From NCBI GenBank assembly GCA_023634235.1, contig JAMKCF010000013.1, positions 4,413,327-4,477,326 of the forward strand: 64,000 nucleotides of DNA. Direction: 5' to 3'. This DNA is from Pisaster brevispinus. Taxonomy: Eukaryota > Echinodermata > Asteroidea > Forcipulatida > Asteriidae. Position numbers and translations under genes: made by a program. Below are positions 55,460-64,000 of this stretch, in pieces; the stretch's first letter is position 1, and each line of letters begins with the position of its first letter. Under the pieces are notes generated by a model that saw only the letters and a program-made list of their open reading frames with translations, was not told where the DNA came from and made no database searches.

Positions 55460-56632
55460 CAGGCCTCAACAAATCGCCTGTCCGATTGCCCGGGACACGG
55501 TAAAACTTTGTCGGGCAACCTGGATGCCTGATCGGTCTGCCCGATCGGGCAAGTGCTCTTATTGAAAAACTAATGAGTTATATATTAATTAATAAAATAA
55601 AATACCGTTTTATTCCACTGGTGATTTCCTACAAAGTGTTCCAAGCATTAACAAAATCTAAGCATTAAAAAATCCACTGAAGTTGACGTGTATATGTTGG
55701 GCGCGATCGGTCAATCTTCACGATCAACGTCCGATACGATAGCGCTGCACTATCGACCAATCGCGCTGTGCTATTGAAAGATCTATTGATCGCGCAGCAA
55801 TCGGTCCATCGCGCAACGAACATTGATTGATCGCGCTACGAATATTTTTTGCGTGATCGATCGATCGTGCAGGATTGATGTTGCGCTATCGACCAATCGT
55901 GCTGGTATGGTTTTGCGCGATTGATTGATCGTGCTGGAATGGTTTTGCGCGATCGACCGATCGTGCAAGAATGGTTTTGCGCGATCGGTCGATTGTATTT
56001 ATTGTTGTACATGGATGTTGTGTTGCGCCATCTTAACTGACACTTGTATGTACAAACGAGGGGAGCCAAGGAAACAATATTGTACTCATAGACAAATAAT
56101 GTTTACCCACATGCCTTTCGTTTCCAAAATTTAGTGAAATATTTCACGTAAAAGTGTGCTGATGATTTGCACAGATTTTTAGTTCATCGCCGGTATTTAA
56201 TACGTCGCTGGTGACGGTGAACACTTTACCAGGCAGTCAGTAAACGCTAGGAAGAAATACATCGCGGGTACTCGGCATCACGTGTACACACAGTGCATGC
56301 AAGCAATGTCCATGTCATCAGCGCGCTGGTTCTGTGTGAGTGGTGCGTGCATACCGATGACGGAGTTTACATTGTACGAAACGAACGCAAGTACAAAACA
56401 AAATGTTTATTTATTCTACGATAGTAAGCCTACATTGCCAATAAAATAAAAACATACATACATGTAAGTTGAGGTCTGGCAATGTTGACAGTTGACACTT
56501 AATTTTCTGATTTAAATTCCTCAAAATGCATGTCTCAATGTGTCTCTTTTTGCCGGGCAAGTTCGGGCAAGCAGTCTGCGACCGGAGCCTGCCCGATCGG
56601 GCAATTAAGAAAAAAAAAATTGTCGAGGCCTG
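55460..56632. mobile_element. hAT-like non-autonomous transposon, 1.17 kb
   Basis: Ends CAGGCCTCAACAAAT and ATTGTCGAGGCCTG are inverted repeats. The subterminal parts carry GCCCGATCGGGCA words on both sides. Flanks TATGACA at 55,453-55,459 and 56,633-56,639 form a 7-bp direct repeat (8 bp is typical for hAT). The interior has no transposase frame but holds the minisatellite at 55,700-55,997. Confidence 0.85.
55700..55997. repeat. GCGCGATCG-rich minisatellite
   Basis: Degenerate units of about 30-32 bp with GCGCGATCGACCGATCGTGC and GGAATGGTTTT. The last three are the most regular (about 55,915-55,997). The many GATCGATC words are self-complementary. Confidence 0.85.
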
Positions 56633-56891
56633 TATGACAGCTTGGGAGCATCCAACAGAGTCTTAGGCAGCAACATGTTCGGCTATGGCTGCGGCTAGAT
56701 TTCCACATCATGCGTTAAAGTACGTCCTTAGCAACACCCTTAGCAACAGTCAGAGCCGTAGCCGTAGCCACCAATTCGGATACAGTCTTACATCATGAGT
56801 ACCTAACTCATAGCCACAGCCCTTGTTTTATCCCAATATTTCTGATTTCAATTCAAAATGTATCAATTGTTTGTTGTTTGGTAGGTTGTAG

Positions 56892-56985
56892 CAATGAATG
56901 TCACTGTCCTTGGGAGGACCTGTCCGTCCCCAGGTAGTGAAAGTTCCTCATCGTATGCTTCGTACAACGCTCAGAATCATCCAAG
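56892..56985 (+). CDS. Divergent kinesin, first recognised exon
   Basis: Acceptor TTGTAG just before 56,892 and donor AAG|GTGAGT after 56,985. From the ATG at 56,894 it reads MNVTVLGRTCPSPGS ... NAQNHP plus two bases (phase 2). The next exon completes a Ser codon and continues with the motor fold. The start of kinesin motors normally reads VxVRVRP; VTVLGRTCP may be its degraded equivalent. An ATG inside an exon with an acceptor implies at least one upstream untranslated or coding exon. Whether translation starts here is not settled. Confidence 0.6.
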
Positions 56986-57007
56986 GTGAGTGTTGACGGT
57001 AGAACAT

Positions 57008-57130
57008 ACATAATAATGTACATTTATAATGCGCACATCTCCGTCACTCGGTGACGCTCAAGGCACTTCAACATTCAGCATTTTCCTGCAAGGTATTTGG
57101 GGCAACGTTTCTGAAGTATGAGACCTACAT
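57008..57130 (-). mobile_element. Truncated SINE in kinesin intron
   Basis: Shares CATTTTCCTGCAAGGTATTTGG and GAAGTATGAGACCTAC with the complete SINE at 17,723-18,120; the tRNA head is absent. Confidence 0.75.
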
Positions 57131-57389
57131 CACTGTAAGTTAAAATTTGTTATAGTCGGGGAAACGTGGATTCAATTTTAGTTTTGATATAAAAGGTCAG
57201 TGATAGATTCAGACGTTAAGCTTGTCTTAGTTGCTTCTTTCCTACCTTTCACCTCTGTGGGACCCAATCGGAATCCTGGACCAAAGCCTCGCATGTGGAG
57301 TGGGTTTTAGGCAATAACCTGGTTGCATGGGTTTTCCCTACTTCGGGTTTTCCTCCCACATCTAAAACCGACACTTGTTCACCATCTTC

Positions 57390-57570
57390 AGGGTCCAATT
57401 TCATAGAGCTGCTTCAGCATAAAAAAGTTGCAACAAATTTATGCTTACCAGAATAAGGTTACCAGCTAAAATACCATTTATCATGTACAAAATGTAACCG
57501 GTATCCTGCTTAGTTTTGCTTAGCAGTAAGCAATATTTTCTGCTGAAGCAGCTCTATGAAATTGGGCCCT
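57390..57570. mobile_element. MITE with 29-bp inverted ends in kinesin intron
   Basis: Ends GGGTCCAATTTCATAGAGCT and AGCTCTATGAAATTGGGCCC, continuing as GCTTCAGCA / TGCTGAAGC. A second, older copy lies at 62,877-63,031 in another intron. Confidence 0.9.
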
Positions 57571-57799
57571 GGTATCTTCAGGCCTACTGGTGCCAGTGCT
57601 CAAGGCACTTTTGAGGGTCTCTTGGTTTCATTACCAGAAATATGTAATAATCATAAGATTTGATAAGGTTCAAACTTTTAATCCATCTGGGATTCAAATG
57701 TCTCCACATTTTTATTATATAAAAAATATATATTTTGGGTGGGGGCGCAATACTAAAAAAGTTAGTATTTTAATTCTTTATGTTTGGCTTGAATCTCAG

Positions 57800-58029
57800 T
57801 TTTGAGGCTTTCTATCAGCAAGGAGATACCAACCGAGCCATCTACAATGATGCAATCCTTCCCATGGTTGGCCTCTTGGGGGCAGGCTTCAACTGTAGCT
57901 TGCTGTGTTTCGGAGAGAGCGGCTCAGGAAAAAGCTTCACCTTAGCCGGTGAAGGGCTCGGTCAGCCGGGGATCATTCCAATGGTCATCAATGATCTGTT
58001 TGTAGAAGTGGATGAACTAGAGAGAAATG
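57800..58029 (+). CDS. Divergent kinesin exon with P-loop
   Basis: Acceptor CTTGAATCTCAG; donor ATG|GTATGT. It encodes FEAFYQQGDTNRAIYNDAIL, then a P-loop GESGSGKS (residues 69-76 if the ATG at 56,894 is the start) followed by FTLAGEG and GIIPMVINDLF. Kinesins normally read GQTGSGKT; GES is the form found in myosins. The order and flanks (YTM-like FTL, GIIPR-like GIIPM) are those of a kinesin motor. Enters in phase 2, leaves in phase 1. Nucleotide-binding function is plausible since G-SGK-S is kept. Confidence 0.9.
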
Positions 58030-58942
58030 GTATGTATGGTAGAAAAGATGCTTCCCATTGCGTCCCCAACATCCAACAACCGAGCTTCGTGCTTGACTTA
58101 GAATCAAGTCACTGCCTCAGAGTTTGAAATTAACACTGAACTGCAGGCCCGAGGCCAGTGATTTTAGCATCGGGCCAGTAAACTCTCGACCGGGCTAACC
58201 CACTGGTCTTGTGTTTGCCAATTGAATAAAATGCCTCATTGTGTAATAATAATGTCTTTGTGAAAAAAGACTATGAATCTGATAAGTATCTTTCAGTTAT
58301 GTTGAGTACACTTGCACCCATCAGATTAATGAGATAGATCTTCTCTCAGTGCATGTTCAACTTATTTAGATTCTGGTCTTGTAAAATAAATTGTGGTCCA
58401 TTCAATATTTTAAGCTACAAGCCCTCTGCAGTCTTGTGAGTTTTTCCCACCAAATTTGAAACCTGTGCCTGCCAGAAAACCCACAATTTTCTGCAGATAT
58501 GTGTGTGTTTCTGCGCCCTCTAGTGTTCATAATGCACACAGGCTTGATGAGATGAGTGTCATTTGTGAGAACCTACGCACTTGTAGACCTCCTTTAAACT
58601 TTTGTCACACGGGGCTACAGTCTGGGTTTGGAGTCCCTATCGCATGTAATGGTGCGCATCTAGCCATACATGGTTTGCACCTAACTATTTACACATCACG
58701 GAGCAATGCTATTACAGGGAGTCTCCCAAAATGTTGCACAAATTTGGGGGAAAGGACATTGGGTGAACTGGGTCACCATTCGTGACCATTTTAGTGTTTT
58801 TAATAAAATATTTGGTCATACAAAACCATGTTTTTGTTTCTAAAAAATTATGGAAAAGTCTTTGAATTTCTGTGGGACCCTGCCCCTGGTAGGAGTATAA
58901 TGAGATGCAAATTGTACACGTATATTTTTGTTTTACTTTCAG
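58030..58942. other. Kinesin intron
   Basis: Holds a repeat fragment near 58,118-58,210 (GAAATTAACACT, GCAGGCCCGAGGCCAGTG) that reappears inverted at 60,372-60,440. Nothing else supported. Confidence 0.6.
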
Positions 58943-59073
58943 GGTCTGTTGCATATGTGAAGATTCGTATGTATGAGATATATAGCGAGATTATTAGAGA
59001 CCTGTTAAATCCAGATCAGCAAGGTGCAGTGTGTGACATCAGCGTCAACGCAAAGCACGGAGTTTATATTCAG
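58943..59073 (+). CDS. Divergent kinesin exon (SVAYVKIRMYEIYSEIIRDL)
   Basis: Acceptor TTTTACTTTCAG; donor ATTCAG|GTAATT. It encodes GSVAYVKIRMYEIYSE, IIRDLLNP and KHGVYIQ. This matches the kinesin strand with the EIYNExIxDLL signature and the start of the loop before switch I. Enters in phase 1, leaves in phase 0. Confidence 0.9.
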
Positions 59074-59710
59074 GTAATTTTCAATGTAGCAAGGGACTGG
59101 GAAGACACTGTATTTGCGGTAATTCAATCACCAAATATGTAACAGTAATTGCCATATTATTTTGTCGGGAGGCACTTTATATGACTTTCCTGTTACTGTA
59201 AGAAAGCACTTGGTGTGCCTGGAATTAAAATATAGGTCATAGAGCCTTACGCCGTTCTTTAGGGCACATGACAATTTGTTATAAAGCTGTACTCCATTTG
59301 TCAATGTTCAACCTCCATAGCCAAGCTTATAGATAGGTTGCAATATGACGTAAATCGGCCATCTTTACGGGCAATTTGGAACACACAGTCATGCGTTTTG
59401 CGCGAGAACGGCGTGCAGCACGCGCACATTTCACAAAACTCATTGCAGGATTGGTTAGTAAACTGCGCGGCTGCGTTAATAATTTGTGAGCTTGACGCGC
59501 CTGCAAGCCAAAATGCAATTTGCCCGTAAAGATGGCGTCTATTGGGAACTATCTATAACAGTTGGGAAGCGAAAGGTTTACATCGGATCTCTCTCTCTCC
59601 TTCCCACCATATTTTTGTGTTCAAGAAAACCACATCATAACAACTCGGGAAGAAGGAACTTCTTTTTAACGTCTACTGAACTATTTGTTTTATTAAATCT
59701 TGATGTTTAG
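59074..59710. other. Kinesin intron
   Basis: No element recognised. Around 59,335-59,545 two stretches are inverted relatives (AGATAGGTTGCAATATGAC / GGGAACTATCTATAAC and GGCCATCTTTACGGGCAA / TTGCCCGTAAAGATGGC), so a small foldback element is probable. Confidence 0.5.
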
Positions 59711-59854
59711 AACCTGACAGAAGTAGCAGTGAGCAGCGCTTCTACTGCAGTGTCTACGTTTAAGAGTGGGCGGTTCGCTCAGAATTCCAAGTCTACAGAC
59801 TTTGGTGAAGCAAACAGTAGGACGACAACCGTCGTTGAAGTTCTTCTTGTTCAG
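59711..59854 (+). CDS. Divergent kinesin exon with switch I
   Basis: Acceptor TTGATGTTTAG; donor GTTCAG|GTATCA; phase 0 on both sides. It encodes NLTEVAVSSASTAV, then GRFAQNSKSTDFGEANSRTT and VVEVLLVQ. In kinesins this position reads NxxSSRSHxxF; here only the S-R pair is kept (NSRTT), and the conserved His and one Ser are replaced. Confidence 0.85.
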
Positions 59855-60220
59855 GTATCATGATCCATGTAATAAAGAAACTTCGCCGTCCGTACTTGTA
59901 ATAACATTTACCAGTGGTTTGACTAGCCAATGAAAACCATTTAAGTGCGTGACTTGGTGGGTGTACGAAATTGGTGGGTGTACGAGTTGTTGGATGTCGA
60001 ATTGATGTGCATAAGAGTTGACCAGCAATCCTCATCAAGACTGCCTTTTTTCTTGGTCATCCGGATACTGATGGACTAACTTCATAAAAAATACATTCGC
60101 AAGTACTTCCATGAATTTCACCGACGACTCTGATTTTTGAAAAAGGTGGCTTTCTCTTGGGTTTTTCTGCTCTCAATAAATTTGCTTTCTAAATGCAGAT
60201 ACAGTGTGCAAGACCTGGGG

Positions 60221-60352
60221 TCGATTTCACAAAGATAGTCCTAACTTAGGACTAGTCCTAGGAGTTATTAAAAACTTAAGGCTAGTCCTAAGTTAGGACA
60301 AGTAACTCGTCCTAACTCGAGATAAGACTAGTCTTAACTCTTTGTGAAATCC
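60221..60352. mobile_element. Palindromic MITE in kinesin intron
   Basis: Ends GATTTCACAAAG and CTTTGTGAAATC. The interior is made of inverted CCTAACTTAGGACTAGTCCTA words, so nearly the whole element can fold on itself. Confidence 0.9.
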
Positions 60353-60371
60353 ACCTCAGGTCTTGTCCAGT

Positions 60372-60440
60372 CATGGCCGGAATGCTTACACACTGGCCTC
60401 GGGCCTGCCCTCTCTATAGTGTTAACTTCAAGCCCTGGTA
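60372..60440 (-). repeat. Inverted relative of the repeat at 58.1 kb
   Basis: The minus strand reads CCAGGGCTTGAAGTTAACAC ... GGCAGGCCCGAGGCCAGTG, the same order as 58,118-58,160. The CAGGGC start resembles hAT ends. Confidence 0.6.
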
Positions 60441-60506
60441 ATAGGAAACGCAATATTGTCCGCCTAACAATTGCCCAAAGACTATTTTGTATTTTTTGTT
60501 CCACAG

Positions 60507-60706
60507 GAGAGAGATGAAAACACGTATCCATATAAATCAACATTCACCTTCGTTGATCTCCCTGGTGCGGAGAAACTTGCCACAGACCCCAAGGCCCTGA
60601 AGAGAAATGAAGGACCCTTGCTGAATAAATCTATTCTTGCCCTCGGAAACCTGATTGAAGAATTGGCCGACAAATCAGACTCTACTACCAGGTGCATCCA
60701 GTACGA
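60507..60706 (+). CDS. Divergent kinesin exon with switch II
   Basis: Acceptor TTTTTTGTTCCACAG; donor TACGA|GTAAGT. It encodes KSTFTFVDLPGAEKL, LLNKSILALGNLIEELAD and RCIQY. Kinesins read DLAGSE and LNKSLxALGxVI here; D216, G219 and E221 of the DxxGxE box are kept while AGS is PGA. Enters in phase 0, leaves in phase 2. Together with the next exon it gives IQYDESKLTNLL, matching the usual IPYRDSKLTRLL, which supports the splice. Confidence 0.93.
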
Positions 60707-61036
60707 GTAAGTGTCAGGCGTGTGATTTCTCAGGATTTTTGTCCGATTTCAGAGTTTTTCTAAAAACCTCCACGAGCCGTTACTTTAAAAAAAAAAGTAT
60801 AACAGTCACCACAGGGGCAAATAAATAGTCAAAACTGTGTTTAAACCTGTAGTTTTACATTTCTTCTGATGCACAGTGTCTGTAAACCTCCTGAATTGTA
60901 ACATCTGAGAGGTTCTGGGTCTAGATAAAGGGGATCCCAGGCTCGCAAGCCATTTTTCAGGATTTTCCACATTCATCAAATCTCATCCTTGTGTACAAGT
61001 AATTTTTAAAAATTTCGGTTTGAACAAAGAAAAATT

Positions 61037-61108
61037 GACTGGAGCGGGACTTGAACCAACGACCTCCGGATTAACGTACCGGCGCTCTACCAACTGAGCT
61101 ATCCAGCC
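61037..61108 (-). mobile_element. tRNA-like SINE head
   Basis: The minus strand has GCTCAGTTGGTAGAGC and GGTTCAAGTCCCGCTCCAGT; nearly identical to 52,567-52,638, with shared flanks (GGGAGACCGCCAACATAG before, GTTCAAACC after). Confidence 0.7.
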
Positions 61109-61356
61109 CTATGTTGGCGGTCTCCCTATTAGTAAATATCTTTGTTCGGGTGTGCCAGTCAGAAGCCATTCAACCGTTAGCTGCCGTGTAGCCAGGATCA
61201 CACCCAAGTTTACGATACAACCTGGGAAGCGGCATCCACAGGATCACCCTAAGGGGATGCAATTTTTATTTATTTTTTTTAATATCAAGTAATAAACCAC
61301 AAGGGAAACTGACTGGGTAAATTTTTAATTAATTTGGGTTTGAACAAAGAAAAATT

Positions 61357-61428
61357 GACTGGAGCGGGACTTGAACCAAAGACCTCCGGATTAACGCACC
61401 AGCACTCTACCAACTGAGCTATCCAGCC
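61357..61428 (-). mobile_element. tRNA-like SINE head, second copy
   Basis: Same as 61,037-61,108 with a few changes. Both are followed on the + strand by nearly the same sequence on one side (GGTTTGAACAAAGAAAAATT), indicating a local duplication or two insertions in the same orientation. Confidence 0.7.
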
Positions 61429-61930
61429 CTTATCAGTCGTTTTTTTTGTGGCAAACTAATTTTAACTCTCCTGTACACTAGGCAGAGCTGTGTACTGAGA
61501 GAGTTGCGATAAACAGGGACCAGTTTTCTGTGGTCACATGTGTGGTTGCTGGACACCATTTTCGGTTCAAATCTAACACAACCATGTGCATTCCAGTCTG
61601 TGCGCTTACGCATTTTGGGGAACGAAAATGGTACTTTATTGTAAGTTATCTCAACTTGATTGCCATTAAGTACTAGACCATCTAGGCTAGCATTGGGTGC
61701 ATGTGTTTCTTGTGTTTGTACAGCTGGTACTATCAGGAAACTCCATGGCTTGTGCACTGTGGACTTACTGTCCATATTCTCCTATGTAATTTTGTAGCAA
61801 TGGGTACTCACATAATGCAGGGGTCAAATTTGTTAAGCAGCTAAACGGCAAGCTTTTTTTTAGCAGTACAATTTGCTGCTAAGCACAAGAGTTTTCAGAG
61901 ATTAGCAAGAGAATTAGGTGGCCAGGGGTG

Positions 61931-62066
61931 GATTTCACAAAGAGCTAAGATTGATCTTAAGTGTGTGTCAATCTTAATTGCTAAGCAAAGTGTGACATCA
62001 CAATACAAATCACTATGGTGATACTGACAACTCATCTTAAGATGAATCTTAGTGCTTTGTGAAATC
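61931..62066. mobile_element. MITE of the TTCACAAAG...CTTTGTGAA family
   Basis: Ends GATTTCACAAAGAGCTAAGA and GTGCTTTGTGAAATC. The interior contains GTGTGACATCACAATACAAA, shared with 24,505-24,650. Confidence 0.85.
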
Positions 62067-62577
62067 GAGCCCAGCTGGTGTGTTCACCGTGGATTCGCAT
62101 TGCTTACAGTAAGCAAGTAAATGTTAGCCTGCTTTTTCCCAAAGGTTACAGTTAAATGAACTATAAAAACACAGTAGGCACAAAATAGATTTTACATCTC
62201 AATTATACTCTAAAATTCCACAGCAAAAGATGATGACTTCATGGTTAGTGTCCTACAAAAATAATATGTTCAAACAATTTAATTTTTGCATTGAGGGAAA
62301 TAGATCAATATTAGTTAAATATTTATCCTACTGACATTGACTTTAATTAAAGAGCACTGAAGACTCAGTGCCTTCCTTTGAGTATAAAAACAAATTATAA
62401 AAACAAAAAATAAATAAATAAAATCAAATAATTTTAAACCATAGTGATGCTGTGGACTTACTTTGAATGCTGCCATTATCTTTTACTGTGGATGATATCC
62501 AACAAGAGTTTGCATCAAGTTTCCAGTTGGTCATAATCTAAAGATGCTGTGTTTATGGATTCAAATAATCCAAGGCT

Positions 62578-62870
62578 CGATTTCACAAATCACTAAGATT
62601 CAACTTAAGATGAATTTAATAGATGTTAATTTTGCATCGGGGATAAAGAATATTAACTTTGGTTTTACCCTTACAACGATGTGTGTTAGCACTTTGTACT
62701 CAGTACTTTCCCGAGTTCTGTGAAAAAAATCACAGGCATATTACTCGCGTGGGATTCGAACCCACGACCTTTGCAAGTATACAGTGCTAACACACATCGA
62801 TGTTAATATTAAGATGAATTGTCAATATCACCATAGTGATTTGTATTGTGACATCACACTTTGCGTAGCA
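62578..62870. mobile_element. Same MITE family, interrupted by a SINE
   Basis: The left part to 62,616 and right part from 62,809 are contiguous in the intact copy at 24,505-24,650. The interruption carries the SINE below. The right end of the MITE is lost near 62,870, next to another MITE. Confidence 0.8.
62617..62808 (-). mobile_element. Short tRNA-derived SINE with 12-bp target-site duplication
   Basis: The minus strand has a perfect T-arm-like GTGGGTTCGAATCCCAC (B box). Flanks TTAAGATGAATT at 62,605-62,616 and 62,809-62,820 are identical. The insertion is nested in the MITE and is therefore younger. Confidence 0.85.
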
Positions 62871-62876
62871 GTTGAC

Positions 62877-63031
62877 AGCCCAATTTCATTGAGCTGCACA
62901 CCAGAATAAGATTACCAGCCCAAATCACATGTATATACCCTCTGTGACTGGTATTCTGCTTATTTTTTGCTAAGCAGGAATCTGTTAAGCAATATTTTGA
63001 GCTTAAAAGCAGCTCTGTGAATTTGGGCCCT
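62877..63031. mobile_element. Second copy of the CAATTTCATAGAGCTGC MITE
   Basis: Ends AGCCCAATTTCATTGAGCTG and CAGCTCTGTGAATTTGGGCC; diverged relative of 57,390-57,570, with the shared inner motif ACCAGAATAAG and GGTATTCTGCTTA. Confidence 0.8.
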
Positions 63032-63121
63032 GATCGACAGGTTAGATAAATCTTCGAATCCAACCCATGTAATATGTCCATTGATTTTTTTAAAAAAAAT
63101 TTCAAAGGACTCCTGGGGGGG

Positions 63122-63449
63122 GCGAGTATACTGAGTAGTGCTTTACACACATCGGTGTATGGGTAAAACCAAATAATATCCTTTATTGGAATTGAGCATC
63201 TCTTAAACACTGCTTTTCCAAATTGTTTTTCAGCGAATCCAAACTGACCAATCTTTTGCGCGATCCACTCGGAGGAAACTCGCGAGTATACTGAGTAGTG
63301 CTTTACACACATCAGTGTATGGGTACAACCAAATACTATTCTTTATTCCCAATGCAAATTTAGTAGCATCTATTAAACACCGCTTTTCCAATTGTTTTTC
63401 AGCGAATCCAAACTGACCAATCTTTTGCGCGATCCACTCGGAGGCAACT
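63122..63449. repeat. Tandem duplication (about 160 bp) spanning a kinesin exon start
   Basis: 63,122-63,281 repeats as 63,282-63,449. Both copies hold GAGTATACTGAGTAGTGC, a pyrimidine tract, TTTTTCAG, and the first 45 or so bases of the exon (CGAATCCAAACTGACC...). Only the second continues into the real exon. The first copy is a decoy, 63,234 onward, which meets a stop soon after GGAAACTCG if read through. Confidence 0.93.
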
Positions 63450-63577
63450 GTAAGACAAAGGTCATAGTGCACCAGAAGCCCCGATCTGACCCGAGGGTCA
63501 CCCAGGCTGTGCTGAATGCAGCAGATTACTTTGGGCGAATTGTCAATTTCTGTGTGGTGAACGACACTGCTGCACAG
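63403..63577 (+). CDS. Divergent kinesin exon, end of motor domain
   Basis: Acceptor CCAATTGTTTTTCAG; donor GCACAG|GTAAAA. It encodes (D)ESKLTNLLRDPLGGNCKT, then KVIVHQKPRSDP and VLNAADYFGRIVNF. This matches the kinesin DSKLTRLLQDSLGGNxKT signature and the last helix of the motor. Enters in phase 2, leaves in phase 0. The six exons add up to 324 codons from the ATG at 56,894, close to a full motor domain. The rest of the gene lies beyond the window. Confidence 0.93.
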
Positions 63578-63821
63578 GTAAAAAAGAAACCCCATTAACA
63601 AAACTTTGTTTTCCCCCTGAAAAATTGAGTAATGTACTCATTGTGTTCTAAATGTTCAACTCTCAAAAGGGGGCTCAGTGGTCAAATTCAGTTTGGAATA
63701 CAGTTTTGAATAGATAGAGTCATCACGAAGGTGGAAAGAAAAGTCCCTAACCTCACACTACAAATAATAAAATAAATGCCATTGTAAACAATGCCATTGT
63801 CGGTGTATAAATGAGACTTTG

Positions 63822-64000
63822 AGATGGCTGAGACAGTATCGTGTTGGATTATAACCCCCTTTGCGCTAATACAAGCAGCTCGAGGTTGTATGCTCCCAAG
63901 GGAGTTGAGAAAGTTGGAGAAGTATTCCTGCTGAACAGGGATAGAATAATGTTGTAAAGTGCCTTGATCTACCTAGGATATGTACGTCATATAAGAACTG
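63822..64000 (+). mobile_element. Probable tRNA-derived SINE, cut by the window edge
   Basis: GATGGCTGAGACAGTATCG (A-box-like) and GAGGTTGTATGCTCCC (B-box-like), about 55 bp apart, followed by a tail-like GTTGTAAAGTGCCTTGATCT ... TATAAGAACTG. No end can be defined. Confidence 0.5.

Larger units (their letters stand above)
52640..56890. other. Repeat-rich region upstream of the kinesin exons
   Basis: Contains the foldback elements described separately (53,381-53,948; 55,460-56,632) and a G-rich run near 52,750-52,771. No coding exon could be supported. 5' untranslated exons of the kinesin gene may lie here but were not recognised. Confidence 0.45.
60707..63402. other. Kinesin intron, 2.7 kb, filled with repeats
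   Basis: Contains two tRNA-like SINE heads (61,037; 61,357), two MITE families (61,931; 62,578; 62,877), a SINE insertion (62,617-62,808) and the 160-bp tandem duplication of the exon start (63,122 onward). An antisense frame at 61,419-61,775 is unconvincing. Confidence 0.7.

Noticed and set aside
55700..55997. CRISPR-like array
   Set aside because: Units are contiguous and degenerate with no distinct spacers, and the genome is eukaryotic.
61419..61775. 118-codon antisense frame in a kinesin intron
   Set aside because: No recognisable domain and no splice context; it sits in a repeat-filled intron, so chance is likelier.

Overview
The window looks like nuclear DNA of a marine deuterostome, most probably an echinoderm and perhaps a sea star. 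The reasons are intronless TRIM-NHL genes in tandem, intron-rich single genes, tRNA-derived SINEs, many small foldback elements (MITEs), and a non-LTR retrotransposon of CR1/Jockey type. The species was not identified; this is inference from gene and repeat style.

Positions 1-24,440 hold a tandem segmental duplication with a period near 9 kb (units A, B and C). Each unit carries, in order, an antisense LINE relic, a foldback element built from CCCAACT/AGTTGGG palindromes, and one intronless TRIM-NHL gene on the + strand. Copies A (6,761-8,680) and C (22,504-24,438) are open; copy B (15,570-17,384) is broken by three 1-nt frameshifts and loss of B-box 2. Positions 24,440-30,300 are mostly intergenic, with several repeats and one weak candidate exon near 29,000 behind a TATA-like box.

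Positions 30,300-52,400 hold a second tandem array on the - strand, with a period of 5-6 kb. Its gene is an apparently intronless cell-surface receptor: signal peptide, V-like Ig domain, second Ig-like domain, Ser/Thr stalk, one membrane segment, and a long tail with SH2-type tyrosine motifs. Only the copy at 49,296-50,735 is complete (479 aa). One copy is cut to a single Ig domain, one loses its tail by a frameshift inside the membrane segment, and one is broken in both ectodomain and tail. There is also a unit without the Ig gene and a relic holding only promoter and start codon.

Positions 52,400-64,000 are repeat-rich. They contain at least six + strand exons of a divergent kinesin motor, joined in frame by consensus splice sites and running off the right edge. 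Its introns hold several MITE families and SINEs, and a 160-bp tandem duplication that created a decoy copy of the last exon's start.

Functionally, the TRIM-NHL proteins should be cytosolic RING E3 ligases and the Ig proteins surface receptors able to recruit SH2 adaptors. Both are families that expand in innate immunity, so the first 52 kb may be a rapidly evolving recognition cluster. That link is inference.
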